Assembly: GCA_016708725.1 (NCBI GenBank)
Contig: JADJFE010000030.1
Span: forward strand, 372,001-436,000
Direction: 5' to 3'
Length of the DNA: 64,000 nt
Origin: Candidatus Aalborgicola bjergmarkensis
GTDB taxonomy: Bacteria > Pseudomonadota > Gammaproteobacteria > Burkholderiales > Burkholderiaceae_C
The notes below the pieces were generated by a model. That model did no database searches. It saw only the letters and a program-made list of their open reading frames with translations, and was not told the DNA's origin. Below are positions 51,507 through 59,655 of the stretch, piece by piece. Numbering within the stretch: the first letter of the stretch is position 1; every line of letters starts with the position of its first letter. The translations under genes and the position numbers were made by a program.

Positions 51507-52747
51507 ATGCAACGTCTGCAAGCCTTCAAATTCGAACTGATGCCCAACGGCGAGCAGGAACAAGACATGCGCCGCTTTGCCGGGGCACGTCGGTTTGTCT
51601 ATAACCGGGCTTTGGACATTCAAAAGGCCAATCACGCGTCGGGTGGGAAGTACATCGGCTATGTGGATATGGCAAATCGACTTCCAGAATGGAAGAAAGA
51701 AAAGAATGGCTCAAGGAGCCTCCTTCCCATGTCTTGCAGCAGTCGCTTAAAGATGCGGATCGGGCCTACAAGAACTTCTTTGAGAAACGTGCGGGCTTTC
51801 CACAACCCAAGCGCAAAGGCAAGGGCGACAGTTTTCGGTACCCAGACTCCAAACAGTTTGAGATCGACCAAGACAACAGCCGCATCAAGCTGCCAAAGCT
51901 TGGCTGGATAAGGTATCGCAACAGCCGGGACATTTCAGGCACGGCCAAAAACATCACTGTCAGTCAGTCTGGTGGCAAGTGGTTCGCAAGTATCCAGACT
52001 GAGCGCGAGGTCGAACAACCCGTGTCAACGGCCACAAGTGCCGTTGGAATCGACATGGGCGTTGTTCGATTTGCAACCATGAGCGATGGCAGCTTCATAG
52101 AGCCGCTGGACAGCTTCAAGAAGCACGAGCGGCGCTTGGCAAAGTACCAGCGGCGCATGTGTCGCAAAGTTAAGTTCAGCAAGAACTGGCACAAAGCCAG
52201 AAGGAAAGTTCAGAAAATCCACACCCGTATCGCTAACGCCCGCAAAGACTTCCTGCACAAAGAAACAACGACGATCAGCAAAAACCACGCAATGGTCGCT
52301 ATTGAGGACTTGCAGGTTAGCAACATGAGCAAGTCGAGCAAGGGGTCTGCCGAGGAACCGGGTAAAAACATCGCGGCCAAGTCGGGGCTGAACAAAGCCA
52401 TCCTCGATCAAGGCTGGTTCGAGTTTCGCCGCCAGCTTGAGTACAAGCTCAACTGGAGAGGCGCAATACTCATTCCAGTGCCCGCGCACTACACCAGCCA
52501 GACCTGTCCGGCCTGCGGCTTTGTGGCCAAAGAGAACCGGCAGACCCAGGCCAAGTTTGTGTGTGTGGACTGTGGCCACGAGGAAAACGCCGATGTGGTC
52601 GGCGCGAGAAACATATTGGCGCGGGGATACCGCGTTGCAGCCTGTGGAGAGGACGGCTCTGGCTTTGCGCGTAAGCGTAAGACGAAACCAGCCTCTGTGA
52701 AGCAGGAACCCACCGAAGTGACTAGGCGTGAGGTAACTCATGTTTAG
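51507..52747 (+). pseudogene. tnpB: TnpB RNA-guided endonuclease, single frameshift
   Basis: Two frames join into one protein of about 412 residues. The first (from 51507) reads MQRLQAFKFELMPNGEQEQ, FAGARRFVYNRALDIQ and NRLPEWKKEK. The second (open from ATG 51689 to 52747) continues EWLKEPPSHVLQQSLKDADR. The shift falls in an A-rich stretch (AAGAAAGAAAAGAATGG near 51690-51706). In the second frame the RuvC triad is intact: Asp122 in GIDMGVVRFAT, Glu206 in AIEDLQV, Asp302 in ENADVVGARN. The zinc ribbon cysteines (CPACG, CVDCG) are present. TnpB proteins cut DNA guided by an RNA from the element's right end. Whether the shift is a mutation or is read through is unknown; the long second frame could still be made. 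Confidence 0.8.
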
Positions 52748-52785
52748 CGCCGTAGGAATCCCCTGCCTTCAGGCAGGGGAGGATG
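52620..52785 (+). ncRNA. Putative omega RNA (reRNA) of the tnpB element
   Basis: In this family the guide RNA covers the 3' end of tnpB and the right-end hairpin, with the guide just outside the element. The position here is inferred from that rule and the hairpin at 52760-52779; its 5' end is not visible in the sequence. Confidence 0.35.
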
Positions 52786-52810
52786 TCAACGACCCTTGAA
52801 GCCAATGCTA

Positions 52811-52861
52811 TATTTAACATAGCTGCATCCGCACGTTTCATGCGATATACAGCCCGATTTT
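52811..52861 (+). repeat. Dispersed intergenic repeat, copy 5
   Basis: CATAGCTGCATCCGCACGTT, then GATATACAGCCCGATTTT. It is close to the consensus and lies between the tnpB element and hicA. Confidence 0.65.
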
Positions 52862-52892
52862 GCATTGAAGCCCTATCTCAGTCAACGATGCA

Positions 52893-53081
52893 TCAGTCGA
52901 TGATCAACAGGCCGAGATATTTCCGGATATGCCTCGCAAGATAATCGTCAATCTCGGAATGTCTTGGCACGGACTGCTTGTTCCCGTTTTTCGGATTGAG
53001 ATAAATATCGTGATTCGCCCCATGACGAAGGAGGATGCAGCCCTGGCTTTCCAAAAACCGGACAAACTCCTTGCGCTTCAT
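52893..53081 (-). CDS. hicA: HicA-type toxin (mRNA interferase)
   Basis: 62 residues with the HicA fold signature: MKRKEFVRFLESQGCILLRH then GANHDIYLNPKNGNKQSVPRH, where the His in ANHDIY is the usual catalytic residue, and LARHIRKYLGL at the end. HicA binds and cleaves mRNA when its partner is lost. It overlaps the hicB stop as ATGA. The order, antitoxin before toxin, is the reverse of the common hicA-hicB order but is seen in some systems. Confidence 0.9.
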   Translation of the reverse strand: MKRKEFVRFLESQGCILLRHGANHDIYLNPKNGNKQSVPRHSEIDDYLARHIRKYLGLLIID

Positions 53082-53269
53082 ACGAGGATTTCTTTTGTCT
53101 GGTAATTTTTCGGCACGTCGTCCATCGCCATCAGCAGATACGCTTCCCTGATATTTTTCTCAAGTTCTTCCAGCGTTTCACCCTGGCTCATAATCTCTGG
53201 ATGCTCCAGAAATTTTCCAAGCCAGAATTTATCGGATTTCCAGTAGATCATATTCATCTTGGTGTTCAT
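53078..53269 (-). CDS. hicB: HicB-family antitoxin (short)
   Basis: 63 residues from MNTKMNMIYWKSDKFWLGKF, then SQGETLEELEKNIREAYLLM, the partial RNase H-like HicB fold. It has no C-terminal DNA-binding domain, so this short form neutralises the toxin but may not repress transcription. The ATG at 53269 is preferred; the frame extends ten codons upstream. It overlaps hicA by four bases. Confidence 0.85.
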   Translation of the reverse strand: MNTKMNMIYWKSDKFWLGKFLEHPEIMSQGETLEELEKNIREAYLLMAMDDVPKNYQTKEILV

Positions 53270-53310
53270 ATTGGGCGCTCCTGGTTGGGTGTGATTCAAG
53301 TGATGTGGTC

Positions 53311-53359
53311 GTTGGATTTGGCTCCCTCGCCCCAGCGGGGGCTGGGGAGAGGGGGCTGG
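53311..53359 (+). repeat. REP-like GC-rich repeat, left copy
   Basis: GTTGGATTTGGCTCCCTCGC followed by CCCAGCGGGGGCTGGGGAGA. The complement appears at 53584-53637, so the two form a long inverted pair around the second 104-bp repeat. Confidence 0.75.
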
Positions 53360-53365
53360 CTTGTC

Positions 53366-53469
53366 ATGGTGCGGCTCTTTGGATGTTCTGCGGTGCTGTG
53401 AACTGGGTTATTTTTACTGCGTTATTGGTAGCTGCAGCCGCACAACCCACGGGGGCTAGAGGCTGATTT
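53366..53469 (+). repeat. 104-bp direct repeat, copy 2
   Basis: It differs from 50408-50511 at five positions. The same orientation and the 2958-base offset make the DNA between them, with vapBC, tnpB and hicAB, an island bounded by direct repeats. Confidence 0.9.
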
Positions 53470-53583
53470 GATGCCTGATTTGTGACCAAAAAAGTGCCAC
53501 AAAGGCTTGCAAGAGGCTTTTGCATCGCAGTTTTTGCATGTGTGATATCACGGGCAATATGAAATTCCAGCGCAAAGCCACCA

Positions 53584-53637
53584 GCAGCCCCTCTCCCCAG
53601 CCCTCTCCCCGCTGGGGCGAGGGAGCTAAATCCAACA
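53584..53637 (-). repeat. REP-like GC-rich repeat, right copy (inverted)
   Basis: The plus strand reads CTCTCCCCGCTGGGGCGAGG and GAGCTAAATCCAAC, the complement of the left copy with a few changes and one duplicated CTCTCCCC segment. Confidence 0.75.
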
Positions 53638-53660
53638 TCCACGTTGAGCGGTTGCCCCCT

Positions 53661-54878
53661 TTAGGACACGCGCTGCTGCTCCAGCAACTTGGCAAAAAGC
53701 TGGCGCTGGTCGTCGGACGCGCGCGCCGGGTCGTCAAACAGCTTTTTCAGTTGATCCCGATCCGCAGCTGCCAGCACCAGACGGGCGTTGCTCAGCAACT
53801 GATTGATTTGCGCAAAAGCCAGCTCGGGATTTTGTGACAAACTTGCCAGGGCAGCCGGATGGTCGTCTTGCGGCTCCGGGCGCTTGCGTCGATCACCCGG
53901 TGCGCCGCCACGACGTGCCATGACCTGCATCAAACGCTCCACGTCAGCCGGGTCCAGATGCACGCGCTTCGATTCGGCTTCGATCATGGCCTTCTCTTCA
54001 TCGGTCAGGACACCATCCGACAGCGCGTCGGCCACCATATGCTGGAAGCGTTCACGCTCTAGGTGCAACTGGTCCGAAAAGGCCGAGGCCAGAACGCCAG
54101 CAGGCAGGGCAAAAATACCCACACCCACAATGGCCAGGATAATGGTCATGACGCGGCCCATGGGGGTTATGGGCGACAAATCGCCATAGCCAACGCTGGC
54201 CAGTGTGATGACGGCCCAGTAAATGGACTGTGGAATGTTTTCAAACTTGTCCGGCTGTGCATCGTGCTCGAACAGATAGCCAAGGCTTGCAGCCAGCAAC
54301 ACCAGCAGAAGCATCAGGAAACCAGCAGCGCTCAGAATACTGGACTCGCGTGCGATCACCGCCCCTAATGTGCGCAAGGAACCGGTGTAGCGTGTGAGCT
54401 TGAGCAAACGGACCAGGCGGAAAACCCGCATGAAACGCAAATCAAACACTTGCCCCAGCAATGACTCCAGATAGAACGGCGCCACGGCAATCAGGTCAAT
54501 CAGTGCCGAGCCTGATTTCATGTAGCGCAGGCGCCCGGAAATGCCGGAAGCATAGTCCGGGTCTTCGGGAATGGCGTACAGCCGCAATACATATTCAATG
54601 GAAAAGATCACCACGGTAATGGCATCGAGCAGCACGAATTCAGCGTGAAACTGGTGTTCGACCGACTTGACCGATTCCAGAATGATCAAAACGACCGAGA
54701 GCAGCACCGTCCACACCAGAAAGTTGTCCACATAGTGGTGCAAGCGGCTCACCCCTGGCACGGGGTAGAGCAGGGTATAGACTTTTTTGCGTAACGACTG
54801 TCCCTGGGTTCCGGCGCAAAATTCGGCATACGCCTTGGCCAGAGATCGGAAAGGATTTTTGGAAGGTAAGTGGCTCAC
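53661..54878 (-). CDS. Voltage-gated-type potassium channel
   Basis: 405 residues. Six hydrophobic helices lie between residues 45 and 270. The fourth carries regularly spaced arginines (RFMRVFRLVRLLKLTRY), the voltage-sensor pattern. The pore loop AVITLASVGYGDLSPITPMG has the K+ selectivity sequence GYGD. The cytoplasmic C-terminus (LTDEEKAMIEAESKRVHLDP, then charged residues) is a regulatory helical tail of unclear type; there is no cyclic-nucleotide or RCK domain. It would pass K+ across the inner membrane. It follows the DUF4337 gene on the same strand with a gap of about 36 bases and is preceded downstream by the REP-like pair. Confidence 0.92.
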   Translation of the reverse strand: MSHLPSKNPFRSLAKAYAEFCAGTQGQSLRKKVYTLLYPVPGVSRLHHYVDNFLVWTVLLSVVLIILESVKSVEHQFHAEFVLLDAITVVIFSIEYVLRLYAIPEDPDYASGISGRLRYMKSGSALIDLIAVAPFYLESLLGQVFDLRFMRVFRLVRLLKLTRYTGSLRTLGAVIARESSILSAAGFLMLLLVLLAASLGYLFEHDAQPDKFENIPQSIYWAVITLASVGYGDLSPITPMGRVMTIILAIVGVGIFALPAGVLASAFSDQLHLERERFQHMVADALSDGVLTDEEKAMIEAESKRVHLDPADVERLMQVMARRGGAPGDRRKRPEPQDDHPAALASLSQNPELAFAQINQLLSNARLVLAAADRDQLKKLFDDPARASDDQRQLFAKLLEQQRVS

Positions 54879-54914
54879 GGTGTCTCCATGTCTCCAATTG
54901 TTATTTAGTGTTAT

Positions 54915-55502
54915 TTAGATATGCGCCAGCGCCAAGCCACCGATGACGACGCTGACAGCGGTCACGCCGATTGCCGTGTAAGCCATCCAGCGTTTGCGCG
55001 TCAATAGAGTGATGGCCGCCAGTGAAATAGCCACCTGAATGGCCGTCATGGCCTGCGCCCAACGGTGGTGCTCGTGCAGGGCCGCATCACTCTTCTTGTC
55101 AGCCGCCTTGGAGTCGGCCTCCAGACCTTCGGCAACCTCCTTGATTTTTTCCTTCTCGCCTTTGTAGCGCTCGATTTCTTTGAGGTTTCTCTCACGCGCT
55201 TCACCCGAAGTCAGTTCCACGGCCAGTTCAGCCATATTCTGTTTGCTGCTCTTGGACTGGTAATAGTTCCACTGGTTGGATGCTTCGGTTTTCTTGATGG
55301 CGGCTTCGTTTTTATAGATCAGCGCACTGTTCTGGGTGAAACCATACTCGAAACTGAAATACGCCCCCAGCGCCGCCATGATGGCCGTGGACACTGCTAT
55401 GCGCGAGGCAAACTTATCCTCGTGCTCGCCGCCTTCGTGTGAGCCGTGTGCTACATGCTCAACTGCATGGTCGTGCGGGCCGTGAACGTGAAAACCTGAC
55501 AT
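54915..55502 (-). CDS. DUF4337-family membrane protein
   Basis: 195 residues. A His-rich N-terminus (MSGFHVHGPHDHAVEHVAHG) precedes a helix (RIAVSTAIMAALGAYFSFEY). A long charged coiled coil follows (NYYQSKSSKQNMAELAVELT, ERNLKEIERYKGEKEKIKEV), and two C-terminal helices (AISLAAITLLTRKRW, AIGVTAVSVVIGGLAL). This matches DUF4337, whose function is not established. AGGAGAG lies about 8 bases before the ATG at 55502, deciding the start over a longer frame to 55655. It may be cotranscribed with the channel gene. Confidence 0.85.
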   Translation of the reverse strand: MSGFHVHGPHDHAVEHVAHGSHEGGEHEDKFASRIAVSTAIMAALGAYFSFEYGFTQNSALIYKNEAAIKKTEASNQWNYYQSKSSKQNMAELAVELTSGEARERNLKEIERYKGEKEKIKEVAEGLEADSKAADKKSDAALHEHHRWAQAMTAIQVAISLAAITLLTRKRWMAYTAIGVTAVSVVIGGLALAHI

Positions 55503-55578
55503 TGTGCTCTCCTGATATTGGTTAAAAAACAAGCAAAAACTGTGCGCGTGGATTCTATTGCACGGAGGTAACAACAGC

Positions 55579-57108
55579 TCACCGTCCGTCCGCCACACGC
55601 CGGATACGGCCTTCGACCGTCGGCTGGATGACTTTTTGTCGCAAAAGTGCTTCAATCACCTCGGCAGTTTCGCTCAAACCATCTTCTGCCTTGAGTAAGA
55701 ATGGCAAACCCTTGAGCATGGCATAACCATCGCCACCGTTGGCCAGGTAGCCGTTGACAGCCAGCGTGTAGCTCTTTTTTACATCCAGCGCCTGGTCGTT
55801 GACCATCATTTCGACAACCCGGTCACCCGCAGGCCGAGTGGCATCAAAGACAAAGCGTATGCCTGAAACCTGCAAAAAGGCACCGTTCTCGTTAGAGCGA
55901 TGCGCCGCCGCTACGCCATGCTCAATGGCAGCACGCAACTGATAGCCTGGAATCTGTAATTTGACGATGGGGTTTTCAAACGGCAAGATACCCAGGATGT
56001 CGCGCTTACTGAGCTTTCCTGGCCCATAGACCGAGTTGGAGCGGATAGAGCCGCCGTTGATCAGCGCCACATCGGCTTTAGTGCTTGCGCGGTACACATC
56101 GGCGAGCCAGTTGCCAAAATTGGTTTCACGTGAACGGTTGTTTTCCTGGCGTGCGTCCAGTTCCACCGCAGTCTCGCCAACGGTCTGGTCCAGCAGTACC
56201 GACAGTTTTTCTTCAAAACCGGACACCACCTTCGCCACTTCCGAATCCTCGGGCAAGGAGGCGTTAATAGGCAACATTTCCCAGTCGGTGGTCAGCAGGC
56301 GGTGCGAGGCACTGTCAAAAACCAGATCAACCCGCGCCAGTATGCGCGCATCCGATCCCGACTTGAAAATGGGCGTGCGCCCGACCAGGGCTTGCAACAG
56401 CGCATGGTCGTGTCCGCCCATGACCACATCCACATTACCCGAGGCTGCAATGCGCCGGTCATCATCCATATCCAGATGCGTCAGCGCCACCACGGCCACG
56501 GCCCCTTGTTCACGTAATGACTGCGCTTCGCGCTGGACGGTTTCCAGCGGATCATCGAAAACGATATGCTCACCCGGCTTGGACGATACCGCCGTGCTGG
56601 GTGTTAGAACGCCTACAAAACCGACTTTCACACCACCAAATTCAAACATCCGGGTTGCGCCAACCTGGTTTTTTGCACCCTTGAAAACGCCTCCGCGCTC
56701 CCGCACATTGGCCGCCAGCCAGGGAAACTCGGACTCATCCAGACGCTGGCGAAAGACCTCGGGACCAAAATCGAACTCATGGTTGCCCAGTACCGCCAGA
56801 TCCACCTTGAGCGCGTTCCAGCCCGCAATCATCTGGGCGCCACGAAAGGTATTCGAAGCAACCGAAGGTGACAAGGTATCACCACCGAAGATAAAGAGGC
56901 TATTGGTTGTGTCCTGGCGAATGCGTTGCACTTGTGTTGCCAGGCGGGCCAGTCCGCCATTTTTACCCTTATCCACGGGTCCAAGCTGGTACACATCATT
57001 GACGTGCATCAGCGTCAACTTGACCGTATCGGCCGCCTGGGCAGCTCCGAGCACAATAGGCAGGATATACAACGCAACAATGCAAACAAGCGTCTTGATC
57101 AATTTCAT
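55579..57108 (-). CDS. Periplasmic 5'-nucleotidase / metallophosphoesterase
   Basis: 509 residues with signal peptide MKLIKTLVCIVALYILP...AQAA. The catalytic half has the metal ligands: LMHVNDVYQLGP, FGGDTLSPS, LGNHEFDFGPE, and MGGHDHALL. The C-terminal half is a 5'-nucleotidase substrate-binding domain (NFGNWLADVYR, LINGGSIRSNSVYGPGKLSK, GILPFENPIVKLQIPG, LAVNGYLANGGDGYAML). It would release phosphate from nucleotides or related esters outside the cytoplasm. ATG 57108 is chosen because the signal peptide begins there. It lies 55 bases after the SulP gene and about 76 before DUF4337 on the same strand. Confidence 0.92.
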   Translation of the reverse strand: MKLIKTLVCIVALYILPIVLGAAQAADTVKLTLMHVNDVYQLGPVDKGKNGGLARLATQVQRIRQDTTNSLFIFGGDTLSPSVASNTFRGAQMIAGWNALKVDLAVLGNHEFDFGPEVFRQRLDESEFPWLAANVRERGGVFKGAKNQVGATRMFEFGGVKVGFVGVLTPSTAVSSKPGEHIVFDDPLETVQREAQSLREQGAVAVVALTHLDMDDDRRIAASGNVDVVMGGHDHALLQALVGRTPIFKSGSDARILARVDLVFDSASHRLLTTDWEMLPINASLPEDSEVAKVVSGFEEKLSVLLDQTVGETAVELDARQENNRSRETNFGNWLADVYRASTKADVALINGGSIRSNSVYGPGKLSKRDILGILPFENPIVKLQIPGYQLRAAIEHGVAAAHRSNENGAFLQVSGIRFVFDATRPAGDRVVEMMVNDQALDVKKSYTLAVNGYLANGGDGYAMLKGLPFLLKAEDGLSETAEVIEALLRQKVIQPTVEGRIRRVADGR

Positions 57109-57163
57109 GGTGAAAATTCCGTGAGGGAGATGAGAGCAATTGAAAGAAATTGGGAGAAGTGGT

Positions 57164-59368
57164 TTACGACGCTTCCAGGGCACGCAACTCGGTGTAGGCA
57201 CTGCGCAAGCGCCCGGACAAAGCCACGGCCAAACCTTCGAGCAATTTGAGCGTGGCTTGCCGATGTTCGCCTTCGAGCTGGTTGAATGCCGGACGCGACA
57301 GGACGAATACATCGACATCCCCGAAGGCCATCGCTGTTGCCGCGCGCACACAGCCATCCAGAAAGGATAACTCGCCAAAGAACACGCCACGCCCCAATGT
57401 GCTGATATGGTGGCTGTGTACCTTGTCGATGGGCAGCAGGATGCGTACCTCGCCACGGCGGATCAGGAACAGTTCATCTCCCGCATCGCCACGGGCAAAA
57501 ATCTGTTCACCGGACTTGTAGGTGCGTTGCTGCATGCAGTCCCGCAGTGCCACCAGAGTTTCTTCCTTGCGGCCCTTGAAGAGATCGAGTTCGTGCAGGT
57601 CCAGCAGTTTTTCCTTGGGATGCCCCAGTGCTTCCTGGGTCAGAATGCGGTCTTCGACCCATTCAATGGCATCATCGAGTTCATCGAATACCTTGACCGG
57701 ACTGTCAGGCCGCACCAGGCCCACCTGGTCAAAGTATTGCTGCATGTCCATGCCCGTTGGCAGATGGTCGGGAACCTGGCTGAAAATCAGAAAACCCTTG
57801 CGCTCGGACAACATGTCCTTGATCAACTCCAGCATGTGCGCCGCCGTCAAGTCAACCGCCTGCACGCGCCGCATATCCAGAATGATGTAGTTGCGCACCT
57901 TCAACTCCGGCTCCAGCGCGCTGTACAACTGGTCGGTCGTGCCAAAGAACAAGCTGCCCTGCAACTCGAAAATTACGGCCTGATCGCCATGACGCGCCAG
58001 AATGTCCATCTCGCTTTGCACACGTACCTGCTTGGAAAATGTGTGGTTGCCATACGTCTTGTTGCGCACCACACGCTCGCCAATCTGTTCACGCACAAAC
58101 AGGATGATTGCCAGCACAATGCCAACGCCGGAGGCCGCAATCAGGCTGACCGTCAAGGCCGTGATAACCACGGCGGCAATCACCACAAAGTCCAAAATGG
58201 TGGAACTGGCCTTCAGGAAGTGCAGCGTGTGCCGGTCAATCATGCGCACACCAATCACGATCAGAATACCCGACAAGGCAGCAACCGGTACCCAGGCGAT
58301 GACAGTGCTGAGTAGCAAAAAAGCCACCAATGCCAGAACGCCTTCAATAATGCCCGAAAGCCGACTGGTGGCACCACTGGAGATGTTGACCAGGGTCGCG
58401 CCCATGGTTCCGGCACCCGGCATACCACCAATAACCGCCGACGCGATATTGCCAATACCCTGCCCACGCAGTTCACGGTTGGAATCGTGGCGCGTGCGTG
58501 TCAGGGCATCCAGCACGACGCAGGTTTTGAGTGTGTCAATCGACAGCAAAACGGCCAGGGTCATGGCCGGCACCGCCAAGGCTGTGAAATCGGCCAGGCG
58601 CATATTGCCCACCGCATGCCAGCGCTCAGTCAGACCATCGGTAAAGCTGCCACCACCACTGCTGCTGAAGGAGCCAATGACCAGGGAGTTTCCCGAGAGC
58701 ACCAGGAGCGAAGGGTCCAGCAAACCCAAGCCCACATAAGCCAGCGCGCCAGCGAGCAGTCCCAAAATAGCCGCCGGTACCGACTTGGTTATCCTGGGCG
58801 CGCCGAACATGACCACCATCGTCACCAGCCCGACCACGATGCCCTGCCACTTCCACAGCGGCATCGAAACCAGCGATTCCCAGAAGCGAACGCTACCGGG
58901 AACGCCAAGAAACTTGGGCACCTGACTGGCGATGATGTAAAGTCCCACACCCGTCAGGTAGCCGCTCACCACCGGATAAGGCATGTATTTGATCAAACGT
59001 CCCAAGCCCGCCACGCCAAAGAGCAGTTGGATCGCACCCGCTAGCAAGCCCAGCAGGACCAGCATCAGCATGGCGGCTTCCGGGGCGTTGCCCTTGTGCA
59101 GGAAGTCAATCACAAAGGCCGACAACACCGCCGCAGCAGGAGCGCAGGGCGCGCTGATCAAACGGTTGGTCCCACCCAGCACCGGTGCCAGCAAACCCAG
59201 TGCGGTAACACCCAGAATGCCAGCCAGGGCACCCATGGCTGCGTAGGAACTACCCAGCGGAGAATAAATGGTTACGCCAAAGGCAATAGCTGAGGGCAAT
59301 GCGACCAGCATCGCGGCCAAGCCCCCCCAGAAATCACCAGCCAGATTTTCAGACTTGATGAATTGCAT
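57164..59368 (-). CDS. SulP anion transporter with STAS and cyclic-nucleotide-binding domains
   Basis: 734 residues. The transporter part (about 1-430) has ten or more helices, starting FWGGLAAMLVALPSAIAFG, with GGTNRLISAPCAPAAAVLS and GMPGAGTMGATLVNISSG. A STAS domain (about 460-570) follows, with AVIFELQGSLFFGTTDQLY and YIILDMRRVQAVDLTAAHML. A cyclic-nucleotide-binding domain follows near 620-730, with KSGEQIFARGDAGDELFLIR, GRGVFFGELSFLDG and RAATAMAFGDVDVFVLSRP. It would move sulfate, bicarbonate or another anion with gating by a cyclic nucleotide; the window also encodes a CHASE2 cyclase, though a link is only a guess. The ATG at 59368 has AGGAG and AAGGA elements upstream. Confidence 0.9.
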   Translation of the reverse strand: MQFIKSENLAGDFWGGLAAMLVALPSAIAFGVTIYSPLGSSYAAMGALAGILGVTALGLLAPVLGGTNRLISAPCAPAAAVLSAFVIDFLHKGNAPEAAMLMLVLLGLLAGAIQLLFGVAGLGRLIKYMPYPVVSGYLTGVGLYIIASQVPKFLGVPGSVRFWESLVSMPLWKWQGIVVGLVTMVVMFGAPRITKSVPAAILGLLAGALAYVGLGLLDPSLLVLSGNSLVIGSFSSSGGGSFTDGLTERWHAVGNMRLADFTALAVPAMTLAVLLSIDTLKTCVVLDALTRTRHDSNRELRGQGIGNIASAVIGGMPGAGTMGATLVNISSGATSRLSGIIEGVLALVAFLLLSTVIAWVPVAALSGILIVIGVRMIDRHTLHFLKASSTILDFVVIAAVVITALTVSLIAASGVGIVLAIILFVREQIGERVVRNKTYGNHTFSKQVRVQSEMDILARHGDQAVIFELQGSLFFGTTDQLYSALEPELKVRNYIILDMRRVQAVDLTAAHMLELIKDMLSERKGFLIFSQVPDHLPTGMDMQQYFDQVGLVRPDSPVKVFDELDDAIEWVEDRILTQEALGHPKEKLLDLHELDLFKGRKEETLVALRDCMQQRTYKSGEQIFARGDAGDELFLIRRGEVRILLPIDKVHSHHISTLGRGVFFGELSFLDGCVRAATAMAFGDVDVFVLSRPAFNQLEGEHRQATLKLLEGLAVALSGRLRSAYTELRALEAS

Positions 59369-59467
59369 TGTCCTTGTCTCCTGTTTCGTTGGTATTGTGA
59401 ATTTCTTGTGAATCTTTTGTGCAAGTATCGCATTTTGGTGGTGGCCATTTTTCGCTTGCCAAATATT

Positions 59468-59517
59468 CAAATTTGATAGCTGCTTGCGCTTGGTACATAA
59501 GGCGTACAGCCCGATTT
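59468..59517 (+). repeat. Dispersed intergenic repeat, copy 6
   Basis: AAATTTGATAGCTGCTTGCG, CATAAGGCGTACAGCCCGAT. It is the clearest copy and is paired with the inverted copy at 59610-59655. Confidence 0.7.
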
Positions 59518-59609
59518 GCTTTGAATTTTGCCCTTCAAAACGGGTTAAGGCGACGCCAAAACCGCCATGAGGCATCAAAACGGGCCGTTTTCGGGTGTTT
59601 TTACATACC

Positions 59610-59655
59610 AAATCGGGCTGTAAGCCTTATGGTATAAGCGGGTGCAGCTATTGTA
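59610..59655 (-). repeat. Dispersed intergenic repeat, copy 7 (inverted)
   Basis: Reads AAATCGGGCTGTAAGCCTTA and GGTATAAGCG on the plus strand. It is the complement of the consensus and lies 92 bases from copy 6. Confidence 0.7.

Larger units (their letters stand above)
51281..52790 (+). mobile_element. IS200/IS605-type tnpB element with tandem left end
   Basis: The right end carries the family-typical hairpin CCCCTGCC-TTCA-GGCAGGGG (52760-52779) followed by GGATGTCAA. The left side holds two related copies of a left-end region, each with a CTTCAGGGCGGGG hairpin and a GCGCGGACA inverted repeat, ending in GGTTAAAAT-ACAGT before an ATG. The first copy ends after about 13 codons of a tnpB start. 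No tnpA transposase is present, so it depends on an enzyme supplied elsewhere. Exact ends are estimated from the hairpins. Confidence 0.8.

Noticed and set aside
50408..53469. The two 104-bp repeats as a CRISPR array
   Set aside because: Only two copies almost 3 kb apart with genes between them; there are no short spacers and no cas genes.
53364..53642. A 92-residue frame across the repeats downstream of hicB
   Set aside because: It is made wholly of the REP-like and 104-bp repeats, with no ribosome binding site; repeats of this sort often give false frames.
56036..57124. A 362-residue frame antisense to the 5'-nucleotidase gene
   Set aside because: Ser/Thr/Arg-rich shadow of a conserved gene without its own start signal.
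57108..57456. N-terminal extension of the 5'-nucleotidase to 57456
   Set aside because: The extra residues overlap the end of the SulP gene, have no family similarity, and the signal peptide begins at 57108.
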